The notes under the pieces are model-generated. The model saw nothing but the letters and a program-made list of their open reading frames with translations. It searched no databases and was not told the DNA's origin. A DNA stretch of 38,144 bases from Balneolaceae bacterium (GTDB taxonomy: Bacteria > Bacteroidota > Rhodothermia > Balneolales > Balneolaceae): contig JAFIFA010000021.1 in NCBI GenBank assembly GCA_020832225.1, forward strand, positions 1-38,144, given 5' to 3'. Below are positions 8,851 through 17,161 of the stretch, one piece after another. Within the stretch, counting starts at the first letter, position 1. Each line of letters starts with the position of its first letter. The position numbers and the translations under genes were made by a program.

Positions 8851-8988
8851 TACCGGTGACAGATTCGAAAATGCTTCTTGTTCACAAGAGGGGAACACCC
8901 CTCCCGGCTTACGCCGTACTCCCCTAAAGGGGAGACTTGTTCTGTCACCTACTGAATAGTGTTGCCCGTTTTTTGCAAAATTAGTGGC
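8851..8988. repeat. Intergenic repeat, copy 2 (138 bp)
   Basis: Second unit directly abutting copy 1, shorter because the two copy-1 hairpins are missing. The identical 26-base core is at 8900-8925, followed by CCCCTAAAGGGG, a small perfect hairpin. The shared ends (ACAGATTCG start, GCAAAATTAGTGGC end) define the unit length. Confidence 0.75.
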
Positions 8989-9007
8989 TCAGAGTGATAA
9001 GATATTC

Positions 9008-9043
9008 AGAGGCGATGGGCTAATGCTCCTCGCCTCTTTTTTT
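9008..9043 (+). terminator. Plus-strand terminator beyond the glyQS repeats
   Basis: Stem AGAGGCG / CGCCTCT with a 16-nt loop followed by seven T residues. It is oriented for plus-strand transcripts, so it probably ends the glyQS message after readthrough of the repeat zone. The sequence could fold on the minus strand too, but it lacks a T tract there. Confidence 0.8.
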
Positions 9044-9052
9044 ACCCCGGAA

Positions 9053-10444
9053 TCAGCGGTCGAGTTTTTCGAGCCACTCAACAATAGCGCTGATGAAGCC
9101 ATCTGCAAACTCACGGTTCAGCATACCATACTCATTGGGAAGGCCAGAACCTGCGTTTTGGAATAGGTGATTCGCCTCAGCAATGGCAATGATCTCCATA
9201 TCCAGTCCGCTGCTCACTTTTAATTCCTGAGCTGCTATGCGGTTAGACTCCTCTATCACCTCCCTGTCTTTTTCTCCAAAAAGAACCAGCATTGGAATCT
9301 GCACAAGAGAACCCGTTACTTCAGCAGGATCAAAATCGATGTAGCTCCGGAACCAGTCCGTTTTTGAACCAGATAGCTGACGATCTACCTGACTCTGTAC
9401 AAAGGTCGTCATATCACCCAGTGCAGCTCTCTGCTGTTCGGGCAGCTCATTGATCTGTGCTTCGAGTCGCTCGGCGAGATCACTTTCAAGCTCTTCCCAG
9501 GAGCCTTCACCGCGCACTGCAGCGTAGATTCTGCGCTGAAAATCCAGGTTCTGTACCATCACCTCCTCTTCGATCCCCTGAGCCTCCGAAAGCACCTCAA
9601 TCTGCTCCTTTATCACTTCATCGCCCGGCAGAAAGGGAGCTGCCATGAAGATGATTCCGTCGACCTCCGTCTGACCGGCGGCCAGAGACGCAACCAGTCC
9701 TCCCTGACTGTGACCAAGAAGAATAATCTTTGAGAACCGGTCGCCGTGGTGGCCACGAAGATGATCAACCATATCGGTCAGATCTGCTGCCAGATCGGTG
9801 AGGGCCGCGTCACTTTCGCCTGTGGAATCCCCGATACCACGATCGTCATATCGGAAGGTGGAATAGCCGAAACTGTTTAGCTGCCTTGAAAGCTCACGGA
9901 AAACCCGAAACCCTGCAACAATCTCATCCCGGTCTTGTGAGCCGTAGCCGTTAAATAGAATAACCAGTGGTGAAGCCTCATCAGCAAGCAACAGCGATCC
10001 ACTGATTTGACCGGCGCGGGTTGGAATTAAGAGGTTCTCCTCAGAAAATCGGTCATCTCCACCCCTTTGCTCCACTTTTTTAATTGAAAACGGGAAGGTC
10101 ATATCTACCTGTTCAAACTCTCCGGAGATCACCATCTCATCCCGATCCCAGCCCCCCTTGAAGGTTGCAGGGCCTGTCCCGGTCTCAAAACGGAAGTGGA
10201 GTGAATCATCACCGGCATGAGTGAACTCAACAGGGATATTGTATGTATCCTGCTGAGGTATATCGATTGTTCCATCTAACTCATTATCAGAATAGCTAAA
10301 GAGAAAACTGATGGCCAGCTCCTGTCCGGTGATTTCAATTGCACCACGCCATGGCCCTTCTACCTCAGTGAGATCCTGGGCGACGAGATTAATTGTGAGC
10401 AAATGAGTAGAGATAAGAAACAGAGTGATGTATATATAGCGCAT
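9053..10444 (-). CDS. Secreted alpha/beta hydrolase (esterase/peptidase-like)
   Basis: A 463-residue protein with a signal peptide (MRYIYITLFLISTHLLTINLVAQ). I start at the internal ATG 10444 because the ORF-track extension adds a basic, non-signal stretch that runs through the sodC terminator. Residues about 25-135 form a beta-rich N-terminal domain (GPWRGAIEITGQELAISF). The alpha/beta hydrolase fold follows, with nucleophile elbow LLGHSQGGL near 245, catalytic Asp probably in FGEKDREV near 393 and His in EANHLFQ near 424. FRYDDRGIGDSTG is typical of COG1073-type hydrolases. The substrate is unknown; an exported esterase or peptidase is plausible. It lies downstream of sodC on the same strand but is separated by a terminator, so it is probably independently transcribed. 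Confidence 0.88.
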   Translation of the reverse strand: MRYIYITLFLISTHLLTINLVAQDLTEVEGPWRGAIEITGQELAISFLFSYSDNELDGTIDIPQQDTYNIPVEFTHAGDDSLHFRFETGTGPATFKGGWDRDEMVISGEFEQVDMTFPFSIKKVEQRGGDDRFSEENLLIPTRAGQISGSLLLADEASPLVILFNGYGSQDRDEIVAGFRVFRELSRQLNSFGYSTFRYDDRGIGDSTGESDAALTDLAADLTDMVDHLRGHHGDRFSKIILLGHSQGGLVASLAAGQTEVDGIIFMAAPFLPGDEVIKEQIEVLSEAQGIEEEVMVQNLDFQRRIYAAVRGEGSWEELESDLAERLEAQINELPEQQRAALGDMTTFVQSQVDRQLSGSKTDWFRSYIDFDPAEVTGSLVQIPMLVLFGEKDREVIEESNRIAAQELKVSSGLDMEIIAIAEANHLFQNAGSGLPNEYGMLNREFADGFISAIVEWLEKLDR

Positions 10445-10478
10445 GCTGAAATGTATGAATAATGACTGCTTCAGAAAA

Positions 10479-10514
10479 CAAAAAGAGCCCCGAAGTTTAC
10501 CCGGAGCTCTTTTC
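10479..10514 (-). terminator. Terminator of sodC
   Basis: On the minus strand, AAAAGAGCTCCGG pairs with TCGGGGCTCTTTT with one mismatch, followed by TTTTTG. It lies about 26 bases after the sodC stop. Confidence 0.82.
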
Positions 10515-10539
10515 AAACGCTTCAGAATGGAGATGCGTA

Positions 10540-11109
10540 TCAATAATCAGGATTTGCAACACCAATGATTCCACAGCCGATTCGGCCACCGGCATCACCT
10601 ACTGGCTGAGACTCCAGGTCATCACGCTGTTCGTGAACAACCACCGCCAGTCCAAGAATAGAGTTCACACCGCTCAGCTCAATTTTCTCATCAATATAGT
10701 CAAGCTCGGCCACTCCATCTTCATTGGCCTCAAGGTTCCCCATGTCGCCCATATGTCGGTTTTCATCCATCGGTCCGCCATGATCCATCCCGGTGGGGTT
10801 GTAGTGCCCTCCGGCTGATGTAGCGTCGTCTGCACGGCAATCGCCAAATTCATGGATATGAAATCCATGAACTCCATCTTCATCCAGTCCCGAAATATTG
10901 GCCTGAACACGAACACCCTCAGCTGTCTGGGTAAACATAACGGTGCCTTCAACTTCGTTACCTTCTGTAGCATGAACTACGGTTACCAGCTGATTTAAAT
11001 CTGAATCTTCATAGCTCATCTGGTGCTCAGACGTTTCGGGCTCTGCACATCCAGCAGCCATGAATAGAAAAAAGGTTAATAGGGTCAAATATCTCATTTT
11101 ATCACACAT
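10540..11109 (-). CDS. sodC: Lipoprotein Cu/Zn superoxide dismutase
   Basis: Dismutates superoxide in the periplasm or at the cell envelope. A lipoprotein signal is visible (RYLTLLTFFLFMAAGC, lipobox ending in Cys 21), so the enzyme is membrane-tethered. Copper/zinc ligand motifs are intact: GFHIHEFGDC, AGGHYNP, RHMGDMGN and VVVHE, plus the disulfide partner region GDAGGRIGCGIIG. At 189 residues it is normal for bacterial SodC. The ORF start gives MCDKMRY; the Met at residue 5 (position 11097) is an equally good start, and neither has a clear Shine-Dalgarno. It is followed by its own terminator. Neighbouring hydrolases show no functional link. Confidence 0.95.
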   Translation of the reverse strand: MCDKMRYLTLLTFFLFMAAGCAEPETSEHQMSYEDSDLNQLVTVVHATEGNEVEGTVMFTQTAEGVRVQANISGLDEDGVHGFHIHEFGDCRADDATSAGGHYNPTGMDHGGPMDENRHMGDMGNLEANEDGVAELDYIDEKIELSGVNSILGLAVVVHEQRDDLESQPVGDAGGRIGCGIIGVANPDY

Positions 11110-11222
11110 TTTAGTTAGCGATTTACAGGAGTAACCAGAACCATAAACATATCGTTTAAATTAAAGGGCGTTATTGAGATAAGCGAATGTTTGACCTTGT
11201 TTTTACGAAACACTTACAATCT

Positions 11223-11978
11223 CTACAGATAGATGGAAGACCATTCCGCTATAACTGCTCCTGCATAGAGACTGTAGGTCTCATCGGTGAGAAGGTGATC
11301 GGCTCCATGTAGTGAGATGAAACTCTTTGGGTGCTTCGCCATTTTGTAGAGGTGTGCCGCATTATCAATGCCCACGGTATCATCGAGTGGAGCGTGCATT
11401 ACGAGCAGAGCACGACCTAGATTCTCCATCTGCTTATCCATCTTTGATTTTTCCAGATCGTCCAGAAACTGTTTCTTGATCCGAAAGGGTCGACCGGCAA
11501 GCTTTACAATTGCGGATCCACTCTCTTCGATCTCATCCCGCTTCGACTCAAAATGTTTTTGAACATGGGTTGGATCTGATGGTGCACCAATTGTAACAAC
11601 CGCTCGGGAGCTCTCAATCTTAGATGCAGCCTGAATAACCGCCGCTCCCCCCAGAGAGTGCCCGATCAATATCTCGGGAGCACTCATCTCATCTTCCATA
11701 TATTTTGAAGCGTTGATCAGATCATCAATATTAGAGCTGAAGTTGGTATCCTCAAATTTCCCACCGCTATCCCCCAGTCCGGTAAAATCGAACCTGAACA
11801 CTGCAATCCCTTTCTTATTCAGTGCCTTGGCGATGTTTCCAACGGCTCTGAGGTTCTTCGAACAGGTAAAACAGTGTGCAAAGAGGGCGCAGGAACTATA
11901 CTCCCCCTCTGGCAGATCGATTTTTGCTGAAAGTTTATCTCCCTGTGATCCTTCAAATTGAATCTGTTTGTTAGGCAT
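11223..11978 (-). CDS. Alpha/beta hydrolase resembling the N-terminal half of hydrolase-OsmC fusion proteins
   Basis: A 251-residue cytoplasmic hydrolase. Nucleophile elbow IGHSLGG is near 105, Asp in APLDDTVG near 198 and His in GADHLLT near 225. The FAHCFTCSKNLRAVGNIAKAL and FDFTGLGDSGG segments are, from memory, characteristic of bifunctional alpha/beta hydrolase/OsmC proteins of about 400 residues. Here the frame stops right after AEWSSIYL, where the OsmC peroxidase domain would begin, and no OsmC remnant is visible downstream; stand-alone versions of this hydrolase do exist. The role is possibly in peroxide or ester detoxification, which is inference. No signal peptide. The promoter probably lies in the region shared with the divergent metalloprotease. 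Confidence 0.85.
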   Translation of the reverse strand: MPNKQIQFEGSQGDKLSAKIDLPEGEYSSCALFAHCFTCSKNLRAVGNIAKALNKKGIAVFRFDFTGLGDSGGKFEDTNFSSNIDDLINASKYMEDEMSAPEILIGHSLGGAAVIQAASKIESSRAVVTIGAPSDPTHVQKHFESKRDEIEESGSAIVKLAGRPFRIKKQFLDDLEKSKMDKQMENLGRALLVMHAPLDDTVGIDNAAHLYKMAKHPKSFISLHGADHLLTDETYSLYAGAVIAEWSSIYL

Positions 11979-12213
11979 AGGTAAATTTATTTGTTCTTGC
12001 GGTTATAAGATCTCTTCTCTCAATTAACATAAGCCAATGTATAGAGAATCTTGTAACAAAAATGTGATCTTCCAAAATCCACACCCTCCTGAACGTGGAC
12101 ATCAACATGTATGCCCTTATCATTATTTTACAAAGTCGGGCTTTTTCCTCTTGTAGGTTTAGACTTTAAATAACACCTTAACCCTGTTAAAACGTTAAAC
12201 TAAATACTTAGGA

Positions 12214-14679
12214 ATGACACAATTACTACAAAAATGTTCCATGCTGGTACTTGCCGCCTTTTTAGTGGTCGGCTGCGCCAGTACTGAGTCTGCACAGGAT
12301 TCCGAGATGCCCGAGCGCCCCTCTCAGAGAGCCCAGGCTGCCTCTTCCAATGATGGCCCAAAAGCTTTTTCAGATGTCATTAAAGATGACTTTGACAAAG
12401 ATGAGGGATTGTTCAATGTCTACAAAGATGGCAACAGTTACTATTACGAAATTCCGGATTCACTTCTTGGCCGTGAAATGCTGATGGTATCCCGAATTGC
12501 ACGAACCGCAGATGGCATCAACTTTGGCGGTATGCGTAACAACAATCAGGTTCTTCGCTGGGAGAAGCGAGATGACAAGATTCTGCTTCGCCGCGTCTCT
12601 TTCAGCAACACCGCCAGCGATACCCTGCCGGTGTTTGAAGCGGTTCGCAACTCCAATTTTGAGCCGATTATCGCCTCTTTCGACGTTGAGGCATTCAATC
12701 AAGACAGCACAGGTTCGGTTATTGAGGTTACAAGCTTCTTTACCTCAGACGTTCCTGCAATCGGACTTCAGCGCAATTTCCGCAGCAACTTCCAGGTTCG
12801 CCGGGTTGACCCAAGCCGTACCTTCATCGAATCGGTTCGATCATTCCCCGAGAATGTGGAAGCGCGTCATATTCTGACCTATGAAGCTGCAAACCCGCCA
12901 TCAAACGCTGATGCAAACACAATTACTCTGGAACTGAACCACAGTATGCTTCTGCTTCCGGAAGAGCCGATGCAGCCACGCCGACCGGATGCCCGTGTTG
13001 GTTACTTCACAGCCAATCAGATCGATTATGGTACTGAGGAGCATCGCGCCAAACCTGTTCGCCATGTAACCAGATGGCAGTTGGTTCCTAAAGACAAGGA
13101 AGCTTATCTGCGCGGTGAACTGGTTGAACCGGAAGAGCCGATCATATTTTACATCGATCCCGCTACACCTGAAGAGTGGAGAGAGTGGCTGATTCAGGGC
13201 GTGGATGACTGGCAGGAAGCGTTTGAAGCAGCCGGTTTCAAAAATGCGATCTACGGTAAAATGGCACCTGAAGACGATCCCGATTTCAGCCTCGAAGATG
13301 CACGTTACCCAACCATTCGGTACTTCGCATCCCCGATTCAGAACGCCTTTGGCCCGCATGTTCACGATCCGCGCTCCGGCCAGATCATGACATCCGCCAT
13401 TGGCTGGTACCACAACGTAATGCGACTACTTCGCAACTGGTACTTTGTACAGACCGCCGCATCCAACCCGGAAGCACGATCCGTACAGTTTGATGATGAT
13501 GTGATGGGCGAGCTGATCCGTTTTGTTTCCGCTCACGAAGTTGGACACACACTCGGTCTTCCGCACAACTGGGGTTCCAGCCATGCGGTTCCTGTGGACT
13601 CTCTCCGGTCTCCAACCTATACCGCAGAGAACGGTACAGCAGCTTCCATCATGGACTATGCCCGTTTCAACTACATCGCACAGCCTGAAGATGGCGTCAC
13701 CAACTTCTTCCCGAGAATTGGCCCGTATGATAAATGGTCAGTAAAATGGGGATACACCTGGTTCGGCGACATGCCAATTGAAGAGCAGGAAGAGATTCTC
13801 CATCAGTGGACCACCGAGCGTGCCGACAACCCATACTATTTCTTCGGAAGTCAAACAGGTAGCCCTGTCGATCCAAGATCACAGCGCGAAGGCCTCGGCG
13901 ACGACAACATGTATGCCAGTGAGCTTGGCGTGAAGAACCTTGAGCGGATCACCAACAATATCATCAGCTGGATTGCTGAAGATGGAGAGGATTTCGCCGA
14001 GCTCGAAGAGCTATATGGTCAGGTGCTTGTTCAGTGGGGCCGTTATATGGGCCATGTTTTCACCAACATTGCCGGTGTATATGAAACTCACAAGACCTAT
14101 GATCAGGATGGCGTGGTTTACGAACCGGTACCGCGCGAGATCCAGAAAGAGGCAATGGAGTTCCTGAAGGAGCACGCTTTTGTAGATCCTACATGGCAGA
14201 AGAACAGTGACATTCTCAATCGTATAGACCGTGATGGTTTTGTGGATGGATTCCGCGGCCGTCAGGTTTCCGTTCTCAACAGCGTTCTGAGCCCAGAGCG
14301 AATTGCTCGACTTATCGAATTTGAGCATCGCGCCGGAGATGGCGTTTATACTGCGTTTGAGTTTATGGACGATATGAAGGATGCCGTATGGAGTGAACTC
14401 TCTTCCAACTCATCGATCTCTGTCTACAGACGAAATCTGCAGCGCGCTTATGTTGAACGGCTTGAGTTTATGATGACCGAAGAGCTTCAGACACCAAGCT
14501 GGTGGCCCGGTACAAGGGTAAATGTGAAGCAGTCTGACATCCGTCCGATTGTTCGCGAACAGCTTGAGACTCTTCTATCCGATGTTCAGAGCACTCGAAA
14601 TAACGTTAGTGACCGTACTACACGCGTTCACCTTAGCGACATTGAGCGACGAATTGAAAACGTTCTTGACGCAGATTAA
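12214..14679 (+). CDS. Zinc-dependent metalloprotease lipoprotein (DUF5117/DUF5118/M10-like family)
   Basis: An 821-residue envelope protein. The lipoprotein signal MLVLAAFLVVGC places the lipidated Cys at residue 21. An N-terminal DUF5118-like segment (about 50-110, with DEGLFNVYKDGNSYYYEIPDS) is followed by a DUF5117-like region (about 110-310). The catalytic domain carries the zinc motif HEVGHTLGLPHN near residue 445 (three His ligands plus Glu) and the Met-turn SIMDYARFNY about 25 residues later, as in metzincins. The long C-terminal helical domain (DUF4953-like) is present. The family is common in Bacteroidota; the natural substrate is unknown. The ATG is preceded directly by TTAGGA, a weak Shine-Dalgarno, and the gene ends in a strong terminator. 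Transcribed alone. Confidence 0.92.
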   Translation: MTQLLQKCSMLVLAAFLVVGCASTESAQDSEMPERPSQRAQAASSNDGPKAFSDVIKDDFDKDEGLFNVYKDGNSYYYEIPDSLLGREMLMVSRIARTADGINFGGMRNNNQVLRWEKRDDKILLRRVSFSNTASDTLPVFEAVRNSNFEPIIASFDVEAFNQDSTGSVIEVTSFFTSDVPAIGLQRNFRSNFQVRRVDPSRTFIESVRSFPENVEARHILTYEAANPPSNADANTITLELNHSMLLLPEEPMQPRRPDARVGYFTANQIDYGTEEHRAKPVRHVTRWQLVPKDKEAYLRGELVEPEEPIIFYIDPATPEEWREWLIQGVDDWQEAFEAAGFKNAIYGKMAPEDDPDFSLEDARYPTIRYFASPIQNAFGPHVHDPRSGQIMTSAIGWYHNVMRLLRNWYFVQTAASNPEARSVQFDDDVMGELIRFVSAHEVGHTLGLPHNWGSSHAVPVDSLRSPTYTAENGTAASIMDYARFNYIAQPEDGVTNFFPRIGPYDKWSVKWGYTWFGDMPIEEQEEILHQWTTERADNPYYFFGSQTGSPVDPRSQREGLGDDNMYASELGVKNLERITNNIISWIAEDGEDFAELEELYGQVLVQWGRYMGHVFTNIAGVYETHKTYDQDGVVYEPVPREIQKEAMEFLKEHAFVDPTWQKNSDILNRIDRDGFVDGFRGRQVSVLNSVLSPERIARLIEFEHRAGDGVYTAFEFMDDMKDAVWSELSSNSSISVYRRNLQRAYVERLEFMMTEELQTPSWWPGTRVNVKQSDIRPIVREQLETLLSDVQSTRNNVSDRTTRVHLSDIERRIENVLDAD

Positions 14680-14702
14680 AAACTCTGCTAACGATTAGAA
14701 AT

Positions 14703-14736
14703 AAACCCCGCCCGATTAAACGGTGCGGGGTTTTTT
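14703..14736 (+). terminator. Terminator of the metalloprotease gene
   Basis: Nine-bp stem AAACCCCGC / GCGGGGTTT ending in TTTTTT, 23 bases after the stop codon. Confidence 0.9.
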
Positions 14737-14756
14737 ATTAGCTGCATATCCCTAAA

Positions 14757-14794
14757 ACAAAAAAACCCGCACGCTAAGCGTGCAGGCTTTTCTG
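14757..14794 (-). terminator. Terminator of the fasciclin-domain gene
   Basis: On the minus strand, GCCTGCACGCT pairs with AGCGTGCGGGT and runs into TTTTTTT. It lies about 50 bases after the fasciclin stop and back-to-back with the metalloprotease terminator, insulating the convergent pair. Confidence 0.88.
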
Positions 14795-14843
14795 TACTCA
14801 AGTAATATCAACTCTTGACGGACATCAATCAGTCAGTCAGGGT

Positions 14844-15362
14844 TTAGTATCCACTCTCATCAGTTTGCGGTAGAATTACCGCATCAATAACATGAATTAC
14901 GCCATTGGATGCTTCAATATCCGCATCTGAAATAGTTGCGCCATCAACGGCAGCATTATAGTCGCTGATTGTTATGGTAACTTCTGAACCTTGTACCGTT
15001 TCGGCTCGCATTCCATCACTAAGGTCGGTTGACATCACTTTACCCGGTACTACGTGGTAGGTGAGGATGTCAATCAGCATATCTCTGTTCTCATACTCAA
15101 GCAGACTTTCGAGAGTGCCTTCAGGCAGTGCTTCGAATGCTGCATTGGTTGGTGCAAAAACGGTAAACGGACCGTCGCCTTTAAGAGTCTCGTCAAGCCC
15201 GGCCGCTTCAAGAGCTGCTACCAGTGTGGAGAAGTTCTCGTTATCAGCAGCAATACTTGTAATGGTATTGTGCTCGTGATCTGCACTGTTCATTACCAGT
15301 GGCGCCATTGCCATCATAAAGAGAGCGGCAGCAGCAACCAGTGTTATTTGAATCGTTTTCAT
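14844..15362 (-). CDS. Secreted fasciclin (FAS1) domain protein
   Basis: A 172-residue exported protein with a signal peptide ([24 protein letters not shown]) and one FAS1 domain (about 33-165). Both FAS1 signature boxes are visible: H1 as [16 protein letters not shown] near 64 and H2 as [13 protein letters not shown] near 153; the central YHVVPGK motif is also present. FAS1 domains mediate adhesion or matrix association; the partner here is unknown. It is monocistronic with its own terminator. The upstream leader holds a 16-bp perfect palindrome (15393-15408). Confidence 0.93.
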   Translation of the reverse strand: MKTIQITLVAAAALFMMAMAPLVMNSADHEHNTITSIAADNENFSTLVAALEAAGLDETLKGDGPFTVFAPTNAAFEALPEGTLESLLEYENRDMLIDILTYHVVPGKVMSTDLSDGMRAETVQGSEVTITISDYNAAVDGATISDADIEASNGVIHVIDAVILPQTDESGY

Positions 15363-15392
15363 AGTACTGTTAGGTTAAATTGGGGTTAAGGA

Positions 15393-15408
15393 TCTGATAG
15401 ATATCAGA
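15393..15408. promoter_or_regulatory. Perfect 16-bp palindrome in the fasciclin leader
   Basis: TCTGATAGATATCAGA is a perfect inverted repeat (7-bp arms, GA centre; the inner bases are not self-complementary), 31-46 bases upstream of the fasciclin ATG. It may be an operator or a 5' UTR hairpin; no regulator is identified. Confidence 0.4.
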
Positions 15409-15590
15409 CCTCTGTTCTTGCGAACATGATATTTAACGCTACACTTTCAGCTGCTGTTCCCGCTAATTAGCTTACGATAAAGACTCTCTCAAAATGCTTA
15501 TTGTACTGATACACAATCTGTTATAGAGTTATATCAATTATTTACAATGATTAAAATGTCAATGTTGAAGAAAAAGAATCACGTATTCGG

Positions 15591-15626
15591 GGCGGCCGCC
15601 TAAGTGTATACACGTAATGATCATTA
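15591..15626. promoter_or_regulatory. Cluster of three palindromes upstream of the ECF operon
   Basis: Three perfect palindromes stand in a row: GGCGGCCGCC (15591-15600), GTGTATACAC (15604-15613) and TAATGATCATTA (15615-15626). The last resembles a contracted Fur box (AATGAT and ATCATT half-sites) and is followed by GAAATGATTAG. The position, 60-95 bases before the sigma-factor ATG, suits an operator for metal control of this uptake operon. Assignment to Fur is a guess. Confidence 0.45.
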
Positions 15627-15685
15627 TTTTCCTGAAATGATTAGGTACCCTGCAATCCTCAATTGTAATAGTTGCAGAGATCCTC

Positions 15686-16252
15686 ATGAGTGAAAAAGAC
15701 AGAGAACACATTGAAACCCTAGTTGAGTTAATCAGCGAATCTGACCGGAAGGCGTTTGACCGGCTCTTCCGGCTCTTCTATGAACCGATGGTACGGTATG
15801 CCATTCGCTTCACGAAAGAGAAAGCCGCAGCGTGCGATGTGGCTCAGGAGAGCTTTATCGCCCTTTGGCAAAACCGAAAGCGAATTGACCCTGAACAACC
15901 GCTGAAGGCTTACCTCTATCGTATAGTACGCAACCGGGCCATAAACTGGATTCAGCGTTTAGACAACCGGAATGAACCCCTGGAGAATGCCGGGCCTGTC
16001 AGTGAAGACCCGAAAATCCACGAAGAGGAGAACCAAGACGATTTTTCAGCACCCTTTGAAATCTGGATCCGTGAACTTCCCGATCGGCAGCAGGAAGCGT
16101 TTGAACTAAGCCGTTTCGACGGCCTCAGCCACGAGGAGATCGCATCCGTTATGGATCTGTCACCAAAAACCGTAAATAATCATATTGTTTCGGCACTTCG
16201 CACCCTGAGAGAGAAGTATGAGCAACATCTAAGCAACTACAATGAGGGTTGA
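15686..16252 (+). CDS. ECF RNA polymerase sigma factor (FecI/RpoE-like)
   Basis: A 188-residue extracytoplasmic-function sigma factor. Region 2 spans about 22-85 (FDRLFRLFYEPMVRYAIRF and the CDVAQESFIALWQ promoter-melting segment). Region 4 spans about 130-182 (ELPDRQQEAFELSRFDGLSHEEIASVMDLSPKTVNNHI helix-turn-helix). It is the first gene of a four-gene cluster: three bases separate its stop from the fecR start. By analogy with FecIR, it is probably released when the downstream receptor binds ligand, and it transcribes the cluster and possibly further loci. The inducing substrate is unknown. Confidence 0.95.
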   Translation: MSEKDREHIETLVELISESDRKAFDRLFRLFYEPMVRYAIRFTKEKAAACDVAQESFIALWQNRKRIDPEQPLKAYLYRIVRNRAINWIQRLDNRNEPLENAGPVSEDPKIHEEENQDDFSAPFEIWIRELPDRQQEAFELSRFDGLSHEEIASVMDLSPKTVNNHIVSALRTLREKYEQHLSNYNEG

Positions 16253-16255
16253 GCT

Positions 16256-17158
16256 ATGAACCAAAAGAACCAACATATTAGCGATCCCGATCTGAATGAG
16301 ATTTGGGAAAAGACCGGCCACCTGGAACGTGACCCTGTTGTTACTCCGGAAGAGACTGAGCGGGCGCTTGGTCGCGTTAACCGCCAAATCGGTCCGGATC
16401 AGGGAAGAGCAAACGACCCTTCGAGCCGTGAAGCAATTTGGCTGAAGGCACGATACCTGGTAGCCGCCATCGCCTTGATCGCGTTTGCGGCAGCCTGGCT
16501 CTTCACGCCTAAAACAGTTACCGTACCGTATGGAGAGTTCTCTACCGTACATCTTCCCGACGGATCTACAGTACAGCTCAACAGCGGCAGTACTCTTACA
16601 CATCACCGTATTTTCACCTTCTCGGGTCGCGAAGTATCACTCAATGGCGAAGGCTACTTTGAAGTGCAGCCCGGTAACTCACCATTTCGGGTTGAGGCCA
16701 ACGGCACTACAACTGAAGTGCTGGGCACCAATTTCAATATTCGATCCTGGAGCAGTGACCCCGATCGCAAAACCGTAATCTCAGTCTCCTCCGGACTGAT
16801 TGAGTTCTTCCCCTCATCACTATCAGATAATCGGGTACAGCTCAAACCGGGCACAGCAAGCAGCTGGGCACCGGGGCTCGAATCACCTGCCGACCCTGAT
16901 CCCGTTTCAATTAACGATATCACCGGATGGCTCGATAACCGCATGGTTTTCAGAGATCAGCCTCTTCAGGTTGTCTTTAACGAAATTGAGAGGCGCTATA
17001 ATATTGAGATCGATGTAGAGGTTGAAAGTGTCGTTTCTGAAACCATCACAGCATTTTACAATGAGCCCCGTACAGCTGAAGCGATTCTTGAAGATATCGG
17101 GATGGTGAAGGGCTATCGCCTCTCAGAAACAAGTACAGGATTCCGGATATTTAAATAG
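16256..17158 (+). CDS. FecR-family anti-sigma factor
   Basis: A 300-residue inner-membrane regulator. A cytoplasmic N-terminus of about 65 residues precedes one membrane segment (about 66-84, YLVAAIALIAFAAAWLF). The periplasmic FecR domain spans about 88-190 (PYGEFSTVHLPDGSTVQLNSGSTL, VEANGTTTEVLGTNFNI), and a C-terminal DUF4974-like domain spans about 215-298 (GWLDNRMVFRDQPLQVVFNEIERRYNIEI). This domain order is standard for Bacteroidota FecR proteins. It holds the ECF sigma encoded three bases upstream and relays the signal from the STN domain of the receptor encoded three bases downstream. Translational coupling across the operon is likely given the spacing. Confidence 0.95.
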   Translation: MNQKNQHISDPDLNEIWEKTGHLERDPVVTPEETERALGRVNRQIGPDQGRANDPSSREAIWLKARYLVAAIALIAFAAAWLFTPKTVTVPYGEFSTVHLPDGSTVQLNSGSTLTHHRIFTFSGREVSLNGEGYFEVQPGNSPFRVEANGTTTEVLGTNFNIRSWSSDPDRKTVISVSSGLIEFFPSSLSDNRVQLKPGTASSWAPGLESPADPDPVSINDITGWLDNRMVFRDQPLQVVFNEIERRYNIEIDVEVESVVSETITAFYNEPRTAEAILEDIGMVKGYRLSETSTGFRIFK

Positions 17159-17161
17159 CCT

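Larger units (their letters stand above)
15363..15685. other. Divergent intergenic region between fasciclin and ECF sigma genes
   Basis: A 323-base gene-free region that must hold two divergent promoters. It contains the leader palindrome on the fasciclin side and three consecutive palindromes (15591-15626) on the sigma-factor side. The remainder is AT-rich without recognisable features, and no small ORF is convincing. Confidence 0.55.

Noticed and set aside
8648-8959. 103-aa ORF in the glyQS-downstream repeats
   Set aside because: It is built across two repeat copies with palindromic content, has a biased composition and no family resemblance; repeat, not gene.
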